A DNA stretch of 64,000 bases from Ottelia alismoides (GCA_037367405.1 JAZKJV010002622.1:248001-312000), one strand, 5' to 3'; positions 26,076 to 38,345 are shown, counted from the first letter of the stretch. Numbers and translations: made by a program. Notes: generated from the sequence alone by a model not told the origin.

Positions 26076-27370
26076 CAACATCGACGGTCAATAGGCCATG
26101 ATAAAGAAAGGGCTTCAGGTGCTTATCGTTGGCCCAAAAGGTGGAGATAGAAGACAACTCAGTTATATCAATATTGTCATTGTCATGCACCTTTCTGACC
26201 TAATTTGGACCTTTCCACTCGCTCTATAATTTACCTAGAAATAATCTCAATCGTGTATAAAATAGCCAGAATCTACGATTCAGTTAAAATTGCTTATGGC
26301 TGATGTGTGAATGATGTCATATCTTCACTCGGTCCTTATACTGTAGACTACTCAAAAAGGTTGTATCTCTAAGCTCCTCCAGGGCTGCCAACTCTACTCT
26401 CCTATATTTTCTGGATTTAATAATATCTTTGTGACTGACCATAGTGACTTGTGCTTGCTCTCCACATGTAAGTGGCATTGCTTATCATAACGAGTCGAAA
26501 AGGAGATGTGCCCAAAGGTGTCTTGAAGGATGTCTTGTAGGCCAACAAGACTGAGTCCAAAAGCTATGACCAATCCTTTCGATCTCAGTGGACAACTGTC
26601 TACAATATCATCTTCATCTCCTGGTTCGAAACCTCAGCAAGACTATTCGTCTGTGGATGATATGGTGTGGCAACTCTATGGTCTATGCTGAACTCATTAG
26701 CAAGGGCCTTTACCTTATCGTTGATAAAATGAGTTCCCCCATCAAAAATCAAAACACTAGGAACCTCGAATTATGATATGATATTTTTCCTCAAAAATCT
26801 ACAAACAATCCTCACATCAGCAGCTCAAGCGGGGATGGCCTCAACCCAATGACTCGCATAATCCTCAACCAACATAATGTACTCAAATCCTTGACTCTTA
26901 GGGAATGGGCCCATAAAATCAATGCCCCATGTGTCAAAAACCTCATAAAAGTGAATGGATTGCATCACCACCATGTCTCTATGACCACAACAACTACCAA
27001 TCCTCTAACGGGTAGTTATACCTCATAACGAATTCATATGAACCCTTGAAGAGTGTTCGCCACGAAAGGTTAGATTGGAGAACTTTTTGTGTTGTTCATC
27101 TCCTAGAGTGATGTCCTCCTACTTCAAGATTGTAGCAATAGGTGAGGATGCTATGGTACTCCTCTTGAGGAATACACCAATGCCAGACACCATCCCCTCT
27201 TTTGTGGTAAAGGGTGGGATTCTCCCAATGGTATGACTTGGCCTTCGCTAGGAAAGTCTCAAGTCGCTGCCTCTTCCAACCTCGTGGAACTTTCTTGGCA
27301 ACAAGATAGTTTACAATATCAACATACCATGGGAGAGAGGTGATAGCAAGAATCACCACATCTGGGAAAG
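26076..27370 (-). pseudogene. pol: Integrase of element B
   Basis: The minus strand encodes a complete but stop-ridden integrase. An 87-codon ORF (27096-27359) holds the N-terminal part, ending in the GGHHSRR portion of the zinc finger. The core follows: GIDFMGPF near 26920, FDGGTHF near 26735 and LAEVSN near 26635. All three catalytic acids (Asp, Asp, Glu) are therefore still encoded, unlike in A and D. The C-terminal domain lies at about 26080-26300. Several in-frame stops (for example after GGHHSRR and in the core) exclude a full product. Confidence 0.8.
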
Positions 27371-28128
27371 TCTCAGTGAAATGTGCGGTTGTCTCAAATC
27401 CTCAAGATGCTCTAATCGGGAGAGGAGAGATGCCACCACATTCTTGACTCATGGTTTATCCTTAATCTCAATATCAAACTCTTAGTGTAGAAGGATCCAT
27501 CTAGTCAAGTGTGCCTTGACTTACTTATTAGCCATTAAGTACCAGATGGTGGTGTGATTAGTGTAAATAGTCACTCTAGGTCCGAGAATATAAGATCTGA
27601 ACTTATCCAAAGTAAAGACTACGGCTAGCATCTCCTTCTCTATAATAGTATTATTCTGTTAGGTGGCATCCCAATTATGGCTAGCGTAGTGTATGGAAAA
27701 TGACAAACCATCCCTCCTCTGTCCTAACATAACCCCCATAGGAAAATCGGAAGCGTCTTTCATGTTCTCGAATGGGAGAGACCAATCAGGTGGCTAAAGG
27801 ATAGGAACTACACAAACAAATTCTTGAGAGTATCAAATGAAGAAAGACACTTATTATCCACAAGGAACTTGATGTAATTCATGAGAAAATTAGTAAGCAG
27901 TTGCGAAATACGACTGAAGTCTTGAATGAATCATAGGTAGAAACCGACATGCTCTAGAAAAAACTGCAACTACCTCAAATTGGATGGAGTGAGCTTGTTG
28001 ATGACATCCACCTTGGCCGGATCAACCTCTATGCCCTTGTCTTAGATGATGTAACCAAGTGACATCCCTTGCATCATCATAAAATGACTCCTCTCCCAAA
28101 ATAGGACAAGGTTGACCTCAATGCACTG
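27371..28128 (-). pseudogene. pol: RNase H and RT 3' part of B, cut by element N
   Basis: RNase H motifs can be read on the minus strand, with the third acidic position changed (TNHT where TDH is usual, near 27565) and the last motif degraded (LLSRL near 27420). To the right is the end of RT with EVNLVLFWERSHFMM (about 28075-28120), equivalent to the EVNLVL/QVNLVL segment in A. The sequence stops at the cactg target duplication of element N, and RT resumes at 42514. An ORF at 28042-28344 fuses this RT tail to LTR sequence and is a by-product of the insertion. Confidence 0.8.
28124..28128. repeat. Target site duplication of N, left copy
   Basis: cactg here is repeated exactly at 42514-42518. 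Joining the flanks with one copy removed restores a continuous RT reading frame at the position expected from A. Confidence 0.85.
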
Positions 28129-28129
28129 C

Positions 28130-31100
28130 TGATAAATGAGGATCGTGCCGAGGTCGTGTCTTTCCACAAGACGGATCGACAGTTGCTGAGGTGACCTCAA
28201 ACAGAATCCTAATCGATCAACAATTAACCCACAATAATAAATCAAGCAATTAAATCTCAAAAATGTAGAGTTAAAATTTATTATAACTCTACATGTAAAT
28301 GTGTATACGTGTAAGCACAAGTAGAGGTCGAACACTGGGAGCAAAAGGTTGGGGGAAAAATATGCACATAATTATCCAATTCTCTTCTTGTCCATGTTAT
28401 TGTTTTCATGGGTTTTTGAGTTTATATATATTTTTTATTTTAATTTTTGGTTTTATATTTTAATATTTTGATTTTTAATTTACTAATTTTGTATTTTGTT
28501 TTTATATTTCATATTTTTTTACTAAATAAAGAGATAATATATAAGGAATATATATACATACTAGAGATGAGAGAGAGGTAAAAATAGGGAGAAATACTCA
28601 AAATAAAATAAATAAAATAAATTTGTGATTTTTATATTTTTCTAATGTTTTTATGATTTTTCTAGATTTTTCCTAATTTTTTTGGTATTTTTAAAGTCAA
28701 AAACACCAAAAACAATGAATAAAGGTTGCTGGACGAAATTAAAATGAGGATGCAAAATGCTAAACAAGGTCCAAAATTCCTCAAATTAATTTTAAAATAA
28801 AGATAATGAAATAGGGAAAATTCAGCAACTGAAATTATATTTTTAGGATTTTTCTAGAATTCTTAATGTTTTTATAAAATTTTTTGGGTTTTACAATTTT
28901 TAGGAGTTTCCTTTTGTGTTTTTTATGGTTTTTGGTCTAAAGCTAAAACACATATAAACACACAAAATATATATTTTTTTGGAATTTTTCAAAAACATTT
29001 TATATTTTTATGTATTTTCTAATACAAACAGTGCTGAAAATACGTATTTTTGATTTTCTATAAATATTAATATGCAATAAAAATGCAAAATAAAAACATG
29101 ACGTGATAATACAATGCAACAGGAACCTATGGTGTTTTTTTGGTGATTTTTGAAATTTTATAGATGCATGCAATAAATAGGGAGAGCAAAAAGAAATTCT
29201 AACCCTAGCAGGGGCATTTTGCAAAAAAAATAAAGAGAGGGTGTTCTGTGCATAAATCCCAACATAATAAACATTTATTTAATATTCTAGAACCTTTTTA
29301 CAATATACAAAAACCGCCAGGGCCATAAATGCAAAATTCACAACACATCACGTGGGACAACACGTGACTCGGCTGGGAGGGACCTCCATGTCATATACAG
29401 TTAAAATAGGGGGTTCTACGCAAAAATCCCATTTATTTATAACGTTACATTTATTTTACAGAACTAAATAATAAATACAAAAATGTAAGGGGCTAAAGCT
29501 GCAATTTACCCCTTAAGGTGCTGGATCGGACGGCTGATGTTATTTCACTTGTCCACGTGGCGTCCATCCCGCGGCTGGTACCGGTTCGCTATCTGACGTA
29601 TGGGATTAGATCACTCAATGTGATCCAATGACTGAGGCTCTGAGGATCTGACGTCTGTCGCTCGATCTGGGACCTTGTTCTTCATCCGACGACAGGGAGT
29701 GTCTCAGGAAGAACAGGGAGGAAGGTTCGCCTGGGCGAACTTCCTCCGGCGACATCTCCCTCCCCCGTCGGTCTCTGCTGCTCCAAGGAGTCCCAAAACG
29801 TAGCAGGAGCTTCCCTCTATTCGCAGGACGGCTTCCGAATGGCCAAGAGGTGACCGGAGCGCCACCACCAGGTCGATGTCGAGGTGGTGCTCCAGGTACC
29901 TCCGGTGAACTACGAATATGCCTCCAGGTGCCTTGGTGCACCTTGTACCTGCACAAGATGAAATGAGGGACGAGGGCAAACTGCCTCGTCTCGTTAGAAC
30001 GGAGAATGGACGAAGCGTGGCTTCGGGCGGAGACCTCCGGCGATGGGTGGAGAGAGGAGGTCTGATCTTCAGATCCTTGAGGATTTGAGTGAGATGGAAG
30101 TGCCTGGGATGAAGAGAAATGAAAGGGGAAAAAGATGGTGGTGAAAGCGAGGTCGGAAAGTGTCGGGGGCACCGTGAAATGTTCGCCGAAGTGGACCTTC
30201 GGCGAACTACGAATCACCCCTAACTATGCTAAACCTATGGTCTAACCATTATCTAAATGCATGCATGAAAAGCTGGGAATAAAACCTACCAAAAAATCTA
30301 AATTGCACAGCTCAAACTTAGTGGTTTGGCCAAGGAGAAGGACCACCGGCGACGGTGGTCGTGGGTGCATCCTCCCCTCCTCCGACCGATTCAAGGCGCC
30401 AAAAGCCTCCGCCTATCACAAGGAAACCTCCAGGACCGAATACGAGGAAGGGAGAATGGTAGAGAACGACCAAATTTGAGAAGGAGGAGGAATTTTATTT
30501 ATAAACATTGGTGTGCACCCTTATTGACCAGACGATGGTGAAGAATCTACGATATATACAATGTGTACAATGTGTGGGTGTGGATGTACAATATGCCAGG
30601 AACATTTCTTGTGAAGGAATCAATTGCGATTGATGGACGGTGCGCCCGGGAAAAATGGGAGAAGATGCATGGTTGGACTGATCTGACGGGCTAGAGGCTG
30701 AATTGATTATGATCATAATGGGAGCCCTTATTGACCGGCCAAAAATAAGGAATCAAAGCTATATACAAGGGAAACAAGCCATGGGCATGTATGTACAATG
30801 TTTTGGGAGTAATTTCCGTGAAGAGACCGATGTCATTAGAACGATGGGTTGATCGAGAAAATTGGGAGAAGACACAAGGTTGGACAGATTTGACAGGCTG
30901 CAGAGGCTGGAGGGTGAGTTGACCAGAGGTCAACGGAGGGAGCTCTGCCATTGGTCCATGTAGGCTCACTACAGGACAAAACAACATGGTTATTAAAAAA
31001 TAATTATTTAAAAATAGTAAACGATTTTATTAATTTTTGGATATAAAATAAAAAATGTTTATTATTTTATGTAGTATTTTATTACGATTTTTATTTATTT

Positions 31101-32283
31101 TTTGATTTATTTTATTACAAGTTAATTATTAATGGTGTATGTATAGGTATATTTACATGGATATTGTATAATTTATTTTTATTTTATGCATTTTATTTTA
31201 TTATTAAATTTTCTTATTTTACATATTTATAACGTATTTTTGTGAGTATAAATATACTTTTATTTGATTTTTACGTCTTTATTTGCATGTTTAAATAAAT
31301 AGGTGTATATACTATGTAGGTATACTTATAGATATTTTACCTATATTTTGTACACATTTTATTTATTTAATGGATTTTATTGGCTTTTGTTTTTGGATTT
31401 ACATTTTTAATGGAATATAGATAATATTTACAATTTAATAAAAATATAGATGAATAAAGAATGAAATCCTCTTTTATTTATATACATAGGTCATACATAG
31501 GTATTTTTGTCTATGTATTTTATAGACTTGTTTTATTTGATCTTTTTCTTTTGATTTTATTCTAATTTAAATATGTACATATAATATGTGTATTGTTTAC
31601 AAAATTCTAAAAATATAAGTTTTTAAAAATAATGGATAATGAATATTTTAATCGGGTAAACTGTGCAATGAGGGCCAAAAACCTAACTTCTGCATATTAA
31701 CTCCAAAAAATATGAAACCACCTCCATTAGATAGATCTTGAAAAGTTTTATACAATTAGAGGTGATTTTTCCATGTTTTGAGTTTTTATTTGAAAGATAT
31801 GAGTCTGTGAAGTTTGGTTTTTGGCTTTTTTTTTATTCTGGGTATAAAATGTACACTGTATATCGTTTTTGTGCAAACTCAATTTTGTATTTTTATTTAT
31901 AATATTATCTACAACTTTTGTGTACAAAGTTTCTTTATTTTATGAATAAATAATTAGATACAAAATTGGTGTCAAAAATACATAAATAGATGAGATATTT
32001 ATTGTATTCTTGGCCCTTATCTCCCCCTACTTTATTCCTTGTCGACCAATTCCATTCTGGACTTGGTCTCGGGGTTAGGGTCATAAAATATTTGCAATAT
32101 TTTATTCCTTTTTCTTTTCTTCTCTTTATTCTATAATTTTGGCATTAAAAACCTTATTTTATGTACACTTAATACAATAAATAGTGAATACTATTATAGA
32201 TAAATTGATGTTATTTACATGCATTTGCTGGGGTTTTTAAGGCCAAAATGATAGAATAAAGGTGATTAAATGGAGATTCATCA
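28130..32283 (-). mobile_element. Left (3') LTR of N
   Basis: It runs from tgataaatgagg to gagattcatca. AT-rich ends flank a GC-richer middle (about 29520-30970). The right terminus is followed by the PPT complement, which identifies it as the 3' LTR. Repeat words shared with E and with the LTR at 1-1729 place all three in one family. Confidence 0.9.
29615..30217 (-). other. 200-codon ORF inside the N LTR, function unknown
   Basis: This is the longest uninterrupted LTR reading frame in the window and it runs in the sense of the element. The product is rich in Ser, Pro and Arg, with a stretch EVPGAPPRHRPGGGAPVTSW in the middle and EMSPEEVRPGEPSSLFFLR near the end. I recognise no domain, signal peptide or membrane segment. 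The equivalent in the other LTR (39872-40476) is split by a one-base deletion near 40088 into two overlapping frames. This could be an expressed leader ORF, a captured gene fragment or chance in GC-richer DNA; chance is my default. Confidence 0.25.
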
Positions 32284-32300
32284 CCCCCCCTGTACTTTCC
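32284..32300 (-). promoter_or_regulatory. Polypurine tract of N
   Basis: The plus strand has seven C then tgtactttcc directly right of the LTR. On the element strand this is a purine-rich ggaaagtacaggggggg ending at the LTR start, the expected primer for plus-strand DNA synthesis. Confidence 0.8.
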
Positions 32301-34740
32301 TTTGCTAGTCCCTAGCAAATACTTATGCAATAAGTACAAAAAGAATAAAGAATAAGAAGAAAAGAAAAAGAAAAAATAAAGAATTTAAAGAATAAATTGA
32401 ATTGATCATGATTATTAAACTCATCTGTCAAAATCAAAGTTTGGAGCTCAGGTTAGACCTTGGTGTGAAAATGTGTGTGGAACCTAGTCGAGAACCAAAT
32501 TTAAAACACAACAGCCTTCGAGAGTCACAGAACTCGGTTCAAAGTACCTCAATAACCAGGTCAGAACTAGCCTACATCATACACAAACCCTTATGACTAT
32601 GAAGCTAACTTGTACAGTGTAAGTCGATGGTGGCTCTCCCCAACTGAAATGACAAAGGAACTGACTTCTCAAGAATGACAACCCAAAGATTCCCCAATCT
32701 AGCCCTCTACCGTAGAGGAGCGGCGTATTCCCTTCTAAGTTCAAGTGGCATCCAACTCAAGAGGAGGGGGTGAAGAAGAGAATGGATGGTAGCCAGTTTA
32801 GCTACCTATCCTGGGATGCATGACCAATGTAGTCAAGTCATCCAGCTGCAGGCTCACATGGTATAACTTTGATGCTCAAGCTTGCTTATTTTCTATACGA
32901 CATATATACATACTCCGACTGACACTTTTATTTTTATTTATTTACAAGCATGTCCACTTTTTTGGAGTTTTTTTGAAATACTATTCACAACAGCATTTAC
33001 ATAAGGACTTTTTCTTCTTGAGCCAGAAGACTATCCCTCTTTTGAAGCTTTATTGCATCCCACACTCTCTTGTCATTCGACTTCATTGAAACTGGACCAG
33101 GTTGGGGTGCACTTCCCTCCCTAGACGAGGACGAATGTTTCCACCCGTGTGCATCTCAGACTGGAAAATCCAACCCCCTCACCACTCCAACTGAGTAGAG
33201 CCAAGTGAAAGGTGCAAGTGTCCAAGTTAGGTCATGGTCGACAAGAGTCATGTGTGTGTCTCGAAAAGTTCTATTTAGTCAGTTGAGGTGACTTGAACCC
33301 AGCCCCAATTTCTCAAAGAATTAAGTCTGAATAGACCTGAAGTACCTTAAACCTAGTTCCCATAAGGTTCCAGTGTAGTTAGGTGCGGTAAGGTCGAACC
33401 AAGCTCCAATCTTCGACTTTATTGGACTAGTTCAATTATCAAGCTCAATCAAAGAATATGAATGCTATGCAAATGCCATTTACAAATATGCAAAGAATAA
33501 TGCAATTTTTTGCAAAGAATTTTGAAAACAAAGAGAGGAGTTTTTAAACAAAGAATTTGCTAATAAAAGAATTTTGGCACCCAAAGTATAATATATATAC
33601 AACTATTTACGCGGGCGTGCCTCTTCATTTTACAAGACTTAAAGAATCTACAGGTTTTAACAAAGTGATTTATTTAGGTGAATATACAATTGATAAAGAA
33701 TTTTATGTATTTTATTTATGATTCATATATATCTTTTTGACGATGCTCTTATTCCTTAAATTTATTTGAAAATAATTTTGAAAACTATAGTACAAAATAA
33801 TTTTTGCAAATATTTACAAACATTTGAAATCCATTCTGCAAAGATTTTGCAAACACTATATTTTTTAAAATATTTTTACAAAATGTTTTCAAAATCATTT
33901 GCAAATAGGTTTTCAAATCTTTTATTTCACACAAATATAAGAATTTTTGCAATCAAAATATTTTTACAAAGGTTGAAAATATTTCACAAAAAATAGTTCC
34001 AAACGGTTCACACCATTTTTCAAATCTTTTTGCAAAAAGATTTTAACCTGATTTATTAATCAGTATATACAAAAGAATTTGAGGAATAAGAAGAACTATT
34101 AATGCATTATATCATATTTTTAGCCATATTTATTAACAATTGTACGAAAGTACGAGTTATGGCTAAAATATATACAGAGTATATACGACCCCCCTATACT
34201 TAGCATGAGTTATGTCCTCATAGGTCAAAGATAAAAAGGAGAAGACATAACTCGTACTGAGTATAGAAAAGTCTATACTACAATGACTAAGTGAAAGAAT
34301 AACGAGATAAATGAATAAGAAAATGACCGTCCTCCCTATACTTAGGATCAAATAATCCTAAGTGTAGCAGACTGTACTCAACGTAGGGAGGGTCAAGGGT
34401 GGGAATAAACAGATCAAAGAATGAATCAGAGGTGAGGCCCCCCTATACTTAGGACAAAGTATATCCTGAGTATAGAAAACTGACACAAAGGGATGGCACC
34501 TTTTATTTAGATAAAGAAATATGAAAAAGAAAAGAAGAAAAGAAGAAAAGATAGATATATACAGATAGATGAAAAGATCGTGGAGAATATACGTATCACT
34601 CCCCCTATACTTAGGGTGAGATATCCCTAAGTAGAGGCAACACCAGGAGTGACGAAACTGAACGAGGAAAGAAAGACGTGGTGTGTACCCCCTATAATTA
34701 GGACAAGGTATGTCCTAAGTGTAGACATAAAGATATGGCG
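32301..34740 (-). other. 3' non-coding module of N
   Basis: It carries the same ordered blocks as A (49832-51600) and B: 'agtccctagcaaatactt' (32307), 'gcgtattcccttctaagttc' (32723), 'gtagccagtttagctacctatcc' region (32790-32812), 'cagcatttacataagga' (32990), 'ccctccctagacgaggacg' (33114), the 'tttgcaaa' stretch (33470-34050) and the hairpin array. It is retained although all coding sequence is lost, which suggests a cis-acting role. Local ORFs (for example 32402-32596, 33766-33996) lack any similarity. Confidence 0.65.
34194..34724 (-). repeat. PPT-like hairpin array, N copy
   Basis: Five units lie at 34194-34266 (long), 34336-34367, 34443-34475, 34605-34636 and 34692-34724. The long unit has 23-base arms that agree at 20 positions (ctatacttagcatgagttat... 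facing ...ataactcgtactgagtatag); the three mismatches are transition-type. The short units have 11-13-base arms around a loop of about 8 bases. Every unit is preceded by cc-ccccc on the plus strand. Confidence 0.8.
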
Positions 34741-37150
34741 ATATATCTAGGGCACACATAACATGCGGGAGAAAGAATGAACAAGGTACACATATATCCA
34801 AGTGGTTAAGAACTGGGGAAGTACAAGACGGTATCTGACAAGTGGATACCGTACTTGCGCCATTGTCTCCCTGTGAGAACAGTGACGCACTCAGACAGTG
34901 TAAGACACCCGGATAGGTAGTCAGGTGGGCGTCGGCTACCGGGGCGAAATAGATCGAAAGGACAGATATTGGGTCCGATAGCATGAAGCAGTCAATCGTC
35001 TCATAGGGTCAGCCTGAGGGAACAGAGCCGATACAGTAAGACTGGGAGGAAGAAGGAACAATACAGATTCCTCCGGTCAATCAGAGTCTCAATAAGATAT
35101 GGAAAGGTAAGTAACAAGAGACATTGTGTCATTCGGTGGTCATGAGGTTGGAAGATCACAGGAGACGCACTGAATACCGCAAGTCATGGCTCAACCTTGC
35201 GAAGGTTGTCAAGGTGAGCAGGCTCAAAGGAGCCGGGAATCATACCATAATCAGAAGACTTGGTCCCATGATCCGCGGATCGGATACACAATCAGAGAAG
35301 AGACCAAGTACACATATCAGGAAAACTCGGCTTCGTGCTCCAACAGACAGGAGGCACCAGTAGTGATGCCGAGCACCTACAAGGTGATGTACCCTCCTAC
35401 AGATAACCCTCAGGGAGTATTACATGCTAATCGTTGAATAAGAAGAAAGAGATTCGACCTTGCGAGGATCGTCAAGGTGAGTGGATGCAAAGGCATCAGT
35501 GCTCCATCAGACGGATCATCAGCATCGGTCTCGGTAGGCGACATAACAGCTACCGGCAGAAGAGACCGGGGAATCTAAAGAATGTGGCAGCGTCCCACAG
35601 ACAACCCTCGGGGAACGTGCTGCCAGCTAGTAATGGAATACTCAGATATCAAGAGCTCAACCTCACGAGGACCGTCAAGGCGAGTAGACTCAAAGGAGTC
35701 TAATCCGATGGGTCTGATGATCTGCAGATCGGATATGCAATTCAGGATGGGACCAAAATCATGTATATCAGATGACTCGATTCCGTGCTCCAATAGAATG
35801 GAGACACACACAACAAGTGGAACCGAGCCGATAGAAAGTGGTGCATCTTCCCGCAGATAGTCATCGGGGAACGATACACGCGATACCGTGAATCATCAGA
35901 TCATATATCTACCTTACGAGGGCCGTCAAGGAGAGAGAAGAAGGCCCAAAGGAGCCAGATCCATCAGACAGATCCATATAGTGGTCTCAGTAGTCGATAA
36001 TTTGACTACCAACAGAAGAGACCAAGAGATCGGAAATGTGTCATAGCATCTCGCAAATAACCCTCAAAGAGCTATGAACTAGTCATCGAGGTACTGGAAT
36101 ATCAAGGCTCGTCCTTGCGAGGACCGTCAAGGAGAGAAATCAGTCTATTGGCCTCGTGTACTGATAGGTAGGGTGCACAATCACAGGGGGGAGGCCAATC
36201 AAGCATATCATCTGACTTGGTTCCGGGTCCTACCACAATGGCGACCCAAAAAGAGAGCATGACACCGAAGTCCGAGAAAGTGCCGCATTCTCCCGCAGAT
36301 AGTCCTTGGGGAGTAATGTAATCTAAATCAGTGAAGGTCATGGGAAAGCTGGCATGGAATCTCAGGTCCTCGAAATATTGTGAATCCATCAATCAACGAG
36401 AGGGCATCAGATCATGTGAGGGAGAAAATAATCAGGTGAAGTTCCGAACATCCTTCAGTCAATCCAGTCATCTAAGATGGCACGAACGATAGTCATGAAT
36501 CCTCAAAGTGCCATAGATGGATGGTAGAATAAGGAGATCAAGGATCTAGATCAATCAAGAAGAGGAGGGATCATGTGGGTCCAGTCACTAAGACAATGTA
36601 ACATATATCAATATAGTCTGTTCAGCTCGGAAATCAAAGGTGGACGGAACCTCAAAATAGATAGATCAGTAGAAGCATTATGATATCATCCTCAAATCAT
36701 TGAAGCACATCACATCCTCAATCCGGTGTGCGGGATCTAAATCCTCAATAAAGAATCACACCTAATCATCGTGCATCATAAAATCCTCAATACACTCCTA
36801 TGCACATGTCAAATCCATCGAGAGAAAAGGTATCAATCTCAGCACCCTCAAAGCAAGCCCGACTTACTCCAGTAATCTCTGTAAATTAAGAATCCTCGAT
36901 GCGAGCTGTCGCTAAAAACACAGTAATCCCGGGTAATAGAAAAGATGATACGAGGGACACGAGGAGGGTGGGTAATAAGAAGAACGCAAAGGTCGGGCGA
37001 AGTTGATTGCGCGCAAGCGCCAATATCATGAATTAATGCAAATGATGAGGTATATGTATAAGCGAGGTAGAGAGACTCAAAGATGAAAAATGCATGACTC
37101 ACACGGACGGGACCGATAACTCAAAGTGAAGATGCAAATGGACCCCAAGT
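34741..37150 (-). other. Interior of N in place of gag-pol
   Basis: Where A has about 6 kb of gag-pol, N has 2.4 kb with no gag, protease, RT, RNase H or integrase motif on either strand. The central part is a tandem repeat (35190-36330, own entry). The rest, roughly 34780-35180 and 36400-37140, is GC-richer than its flanks, has many 'ctcaa' and 'atcctcaa' words and only short ORFs. I cannot tell whether it is a decayed coding region or captured DNA. Confidence 0.55.
35190..36330 (-). repeat. Dimeric tandem repeat (period about 455-470) in N
   Basis: Five diverged units begin with variants of 'cttgcgaggaccgtcaagg' at about 35195, 35458, 35661, 35915 and 36114, and contain variants of 'cgcagataaccctcgggga' at about 35398, 35594, 35852, 36051 and 36292. 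Spacing alternates (about 260 and 200), so the true period is a pair. Odd units share 'gatctgcagatcggat...gggacc...gattccgtgctccaa'; even units share 'gctccatcagacggatc...ggtctcggtag...ctaccggcagaagagacc'. ORFs in the array (35575-35811, 36102-36392 on the minus strand) share a PxGLSxGxC segment because they read the same repeat. Confidence 0.75.
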
Positions 37151-38345
37151 CACAAGCAACACACAAGGCAAACCCTCAATTTACCTACTCAACACAGTGA
37201 AGACCGAGATGTGGTCTTTTTATCTTATTGATTTTAGAGTTTAGGTGATCATAAAAAGTTGCACACACTAGAATTAGGCTGTGGGATTGGGGCACTAATC
37301 CTTAGCGTATACGTGGAAATAAAATGCTCAAACAATGAGGTGGTTACTCTCCCCAAGACAAGGGTCCATTACATTTATTTTAGGTCCCATAGAATTAACA
37401 GTCCTGATTTTATTTTGATTATCACTTTTTTTGTCATTTTTCAATGCATGTTCCTAACGGGGTTCCAATTTCCATTTTGCATCCTAGGTTGGCAAAAACA
37501 GAGGGAAAAGGGTGGAAAAGCCATGCAAGTCGGAAATCGATGATGCATGCTAAGTAAGAAGACTTACAGTGCCTCCAGCTCTCTCCATGCGGGATGCGAG
37601 ACAGAATTGAAACCTATGCTACATGAGATGCAATCCGATGAAATCGCCCTAGGATAGTAACTGCTGTTATCGTGAAGCACCAAATGTTGGTTATTCAAAG
37701 TCAAACCCTAAAGTCCGATCTTGGAGACGTCTCAGTGCCTGCCACAATGGGTCCTTCCAAAGCCGTATGACATCTCTCACGGCACGCGGGTTCGAAATTA
37801 AATAACCAACAATTATTAATTTGACTAAGTCCTGAAGCGCATCTATAGGTACATGCAAATATATTAGGGGCTTTGGACCTTAATCTATCGGTAAACAATT
37901 CTTAATCTAAGGCTCGTTCACAGAAAATTATAAAAATTAAATAAAAAAGGAAAAAGCGTCAAAACCGTCGAGACCCCCAAGGGAACAATCCCTCGGGCAA
38001 TGGATCTCGGGAAGTCGGAGTGGGAGAGTCTTGTTTTATTACAGTCCAAGTGTCACTCTCTCACATAAATTTACATATTAATAAACAATGCAAAAATTAG
38101 AATGCCTTCCAAAATTCTCCTCCATCTACCTTCGATGCTCTCTCCTGCTGGCTGGTGTAGAAGAGCCAACTCCGCCTCACTCGGGTGCATCGGACTTCCT
38201 AGGAATTCCTCCTTCGCTTGGCGGTCCCTCGCATGGAAGATAAATAAAGATGAGGGTTATAACGCTCACAATAATATCAAATAATCAAATAAATGTGGAC
38301 AAGAGTGAAGAATCAAATAAATAATAATTATCCCACACGACATTG
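37151..38345 (-). other. 5' leader of N
   Basis: It matches the leader of A (58140-59470): 'cctactcaacacagtgaagaccgag' region (37185) against 'cactcaacatagtgaaaacccgaa', 'taacagtcctgattttattttgatta' (37395) against 'agcagtcccagttttaatttagg', and 'gggatgcgagacagaattgaaa' region (37590) against 'aggatgcaaaacagaattgaaa'. This is where packaging and dimerisation signals would be expected; none can be assigned by eye. Confidence 0.65.

Noticed and set aside
35124..35860. Several plus-strand ORFs of 70-92 codons
   Set aside because: They read through the tandem repeat of N in different frames and show no protein motif.
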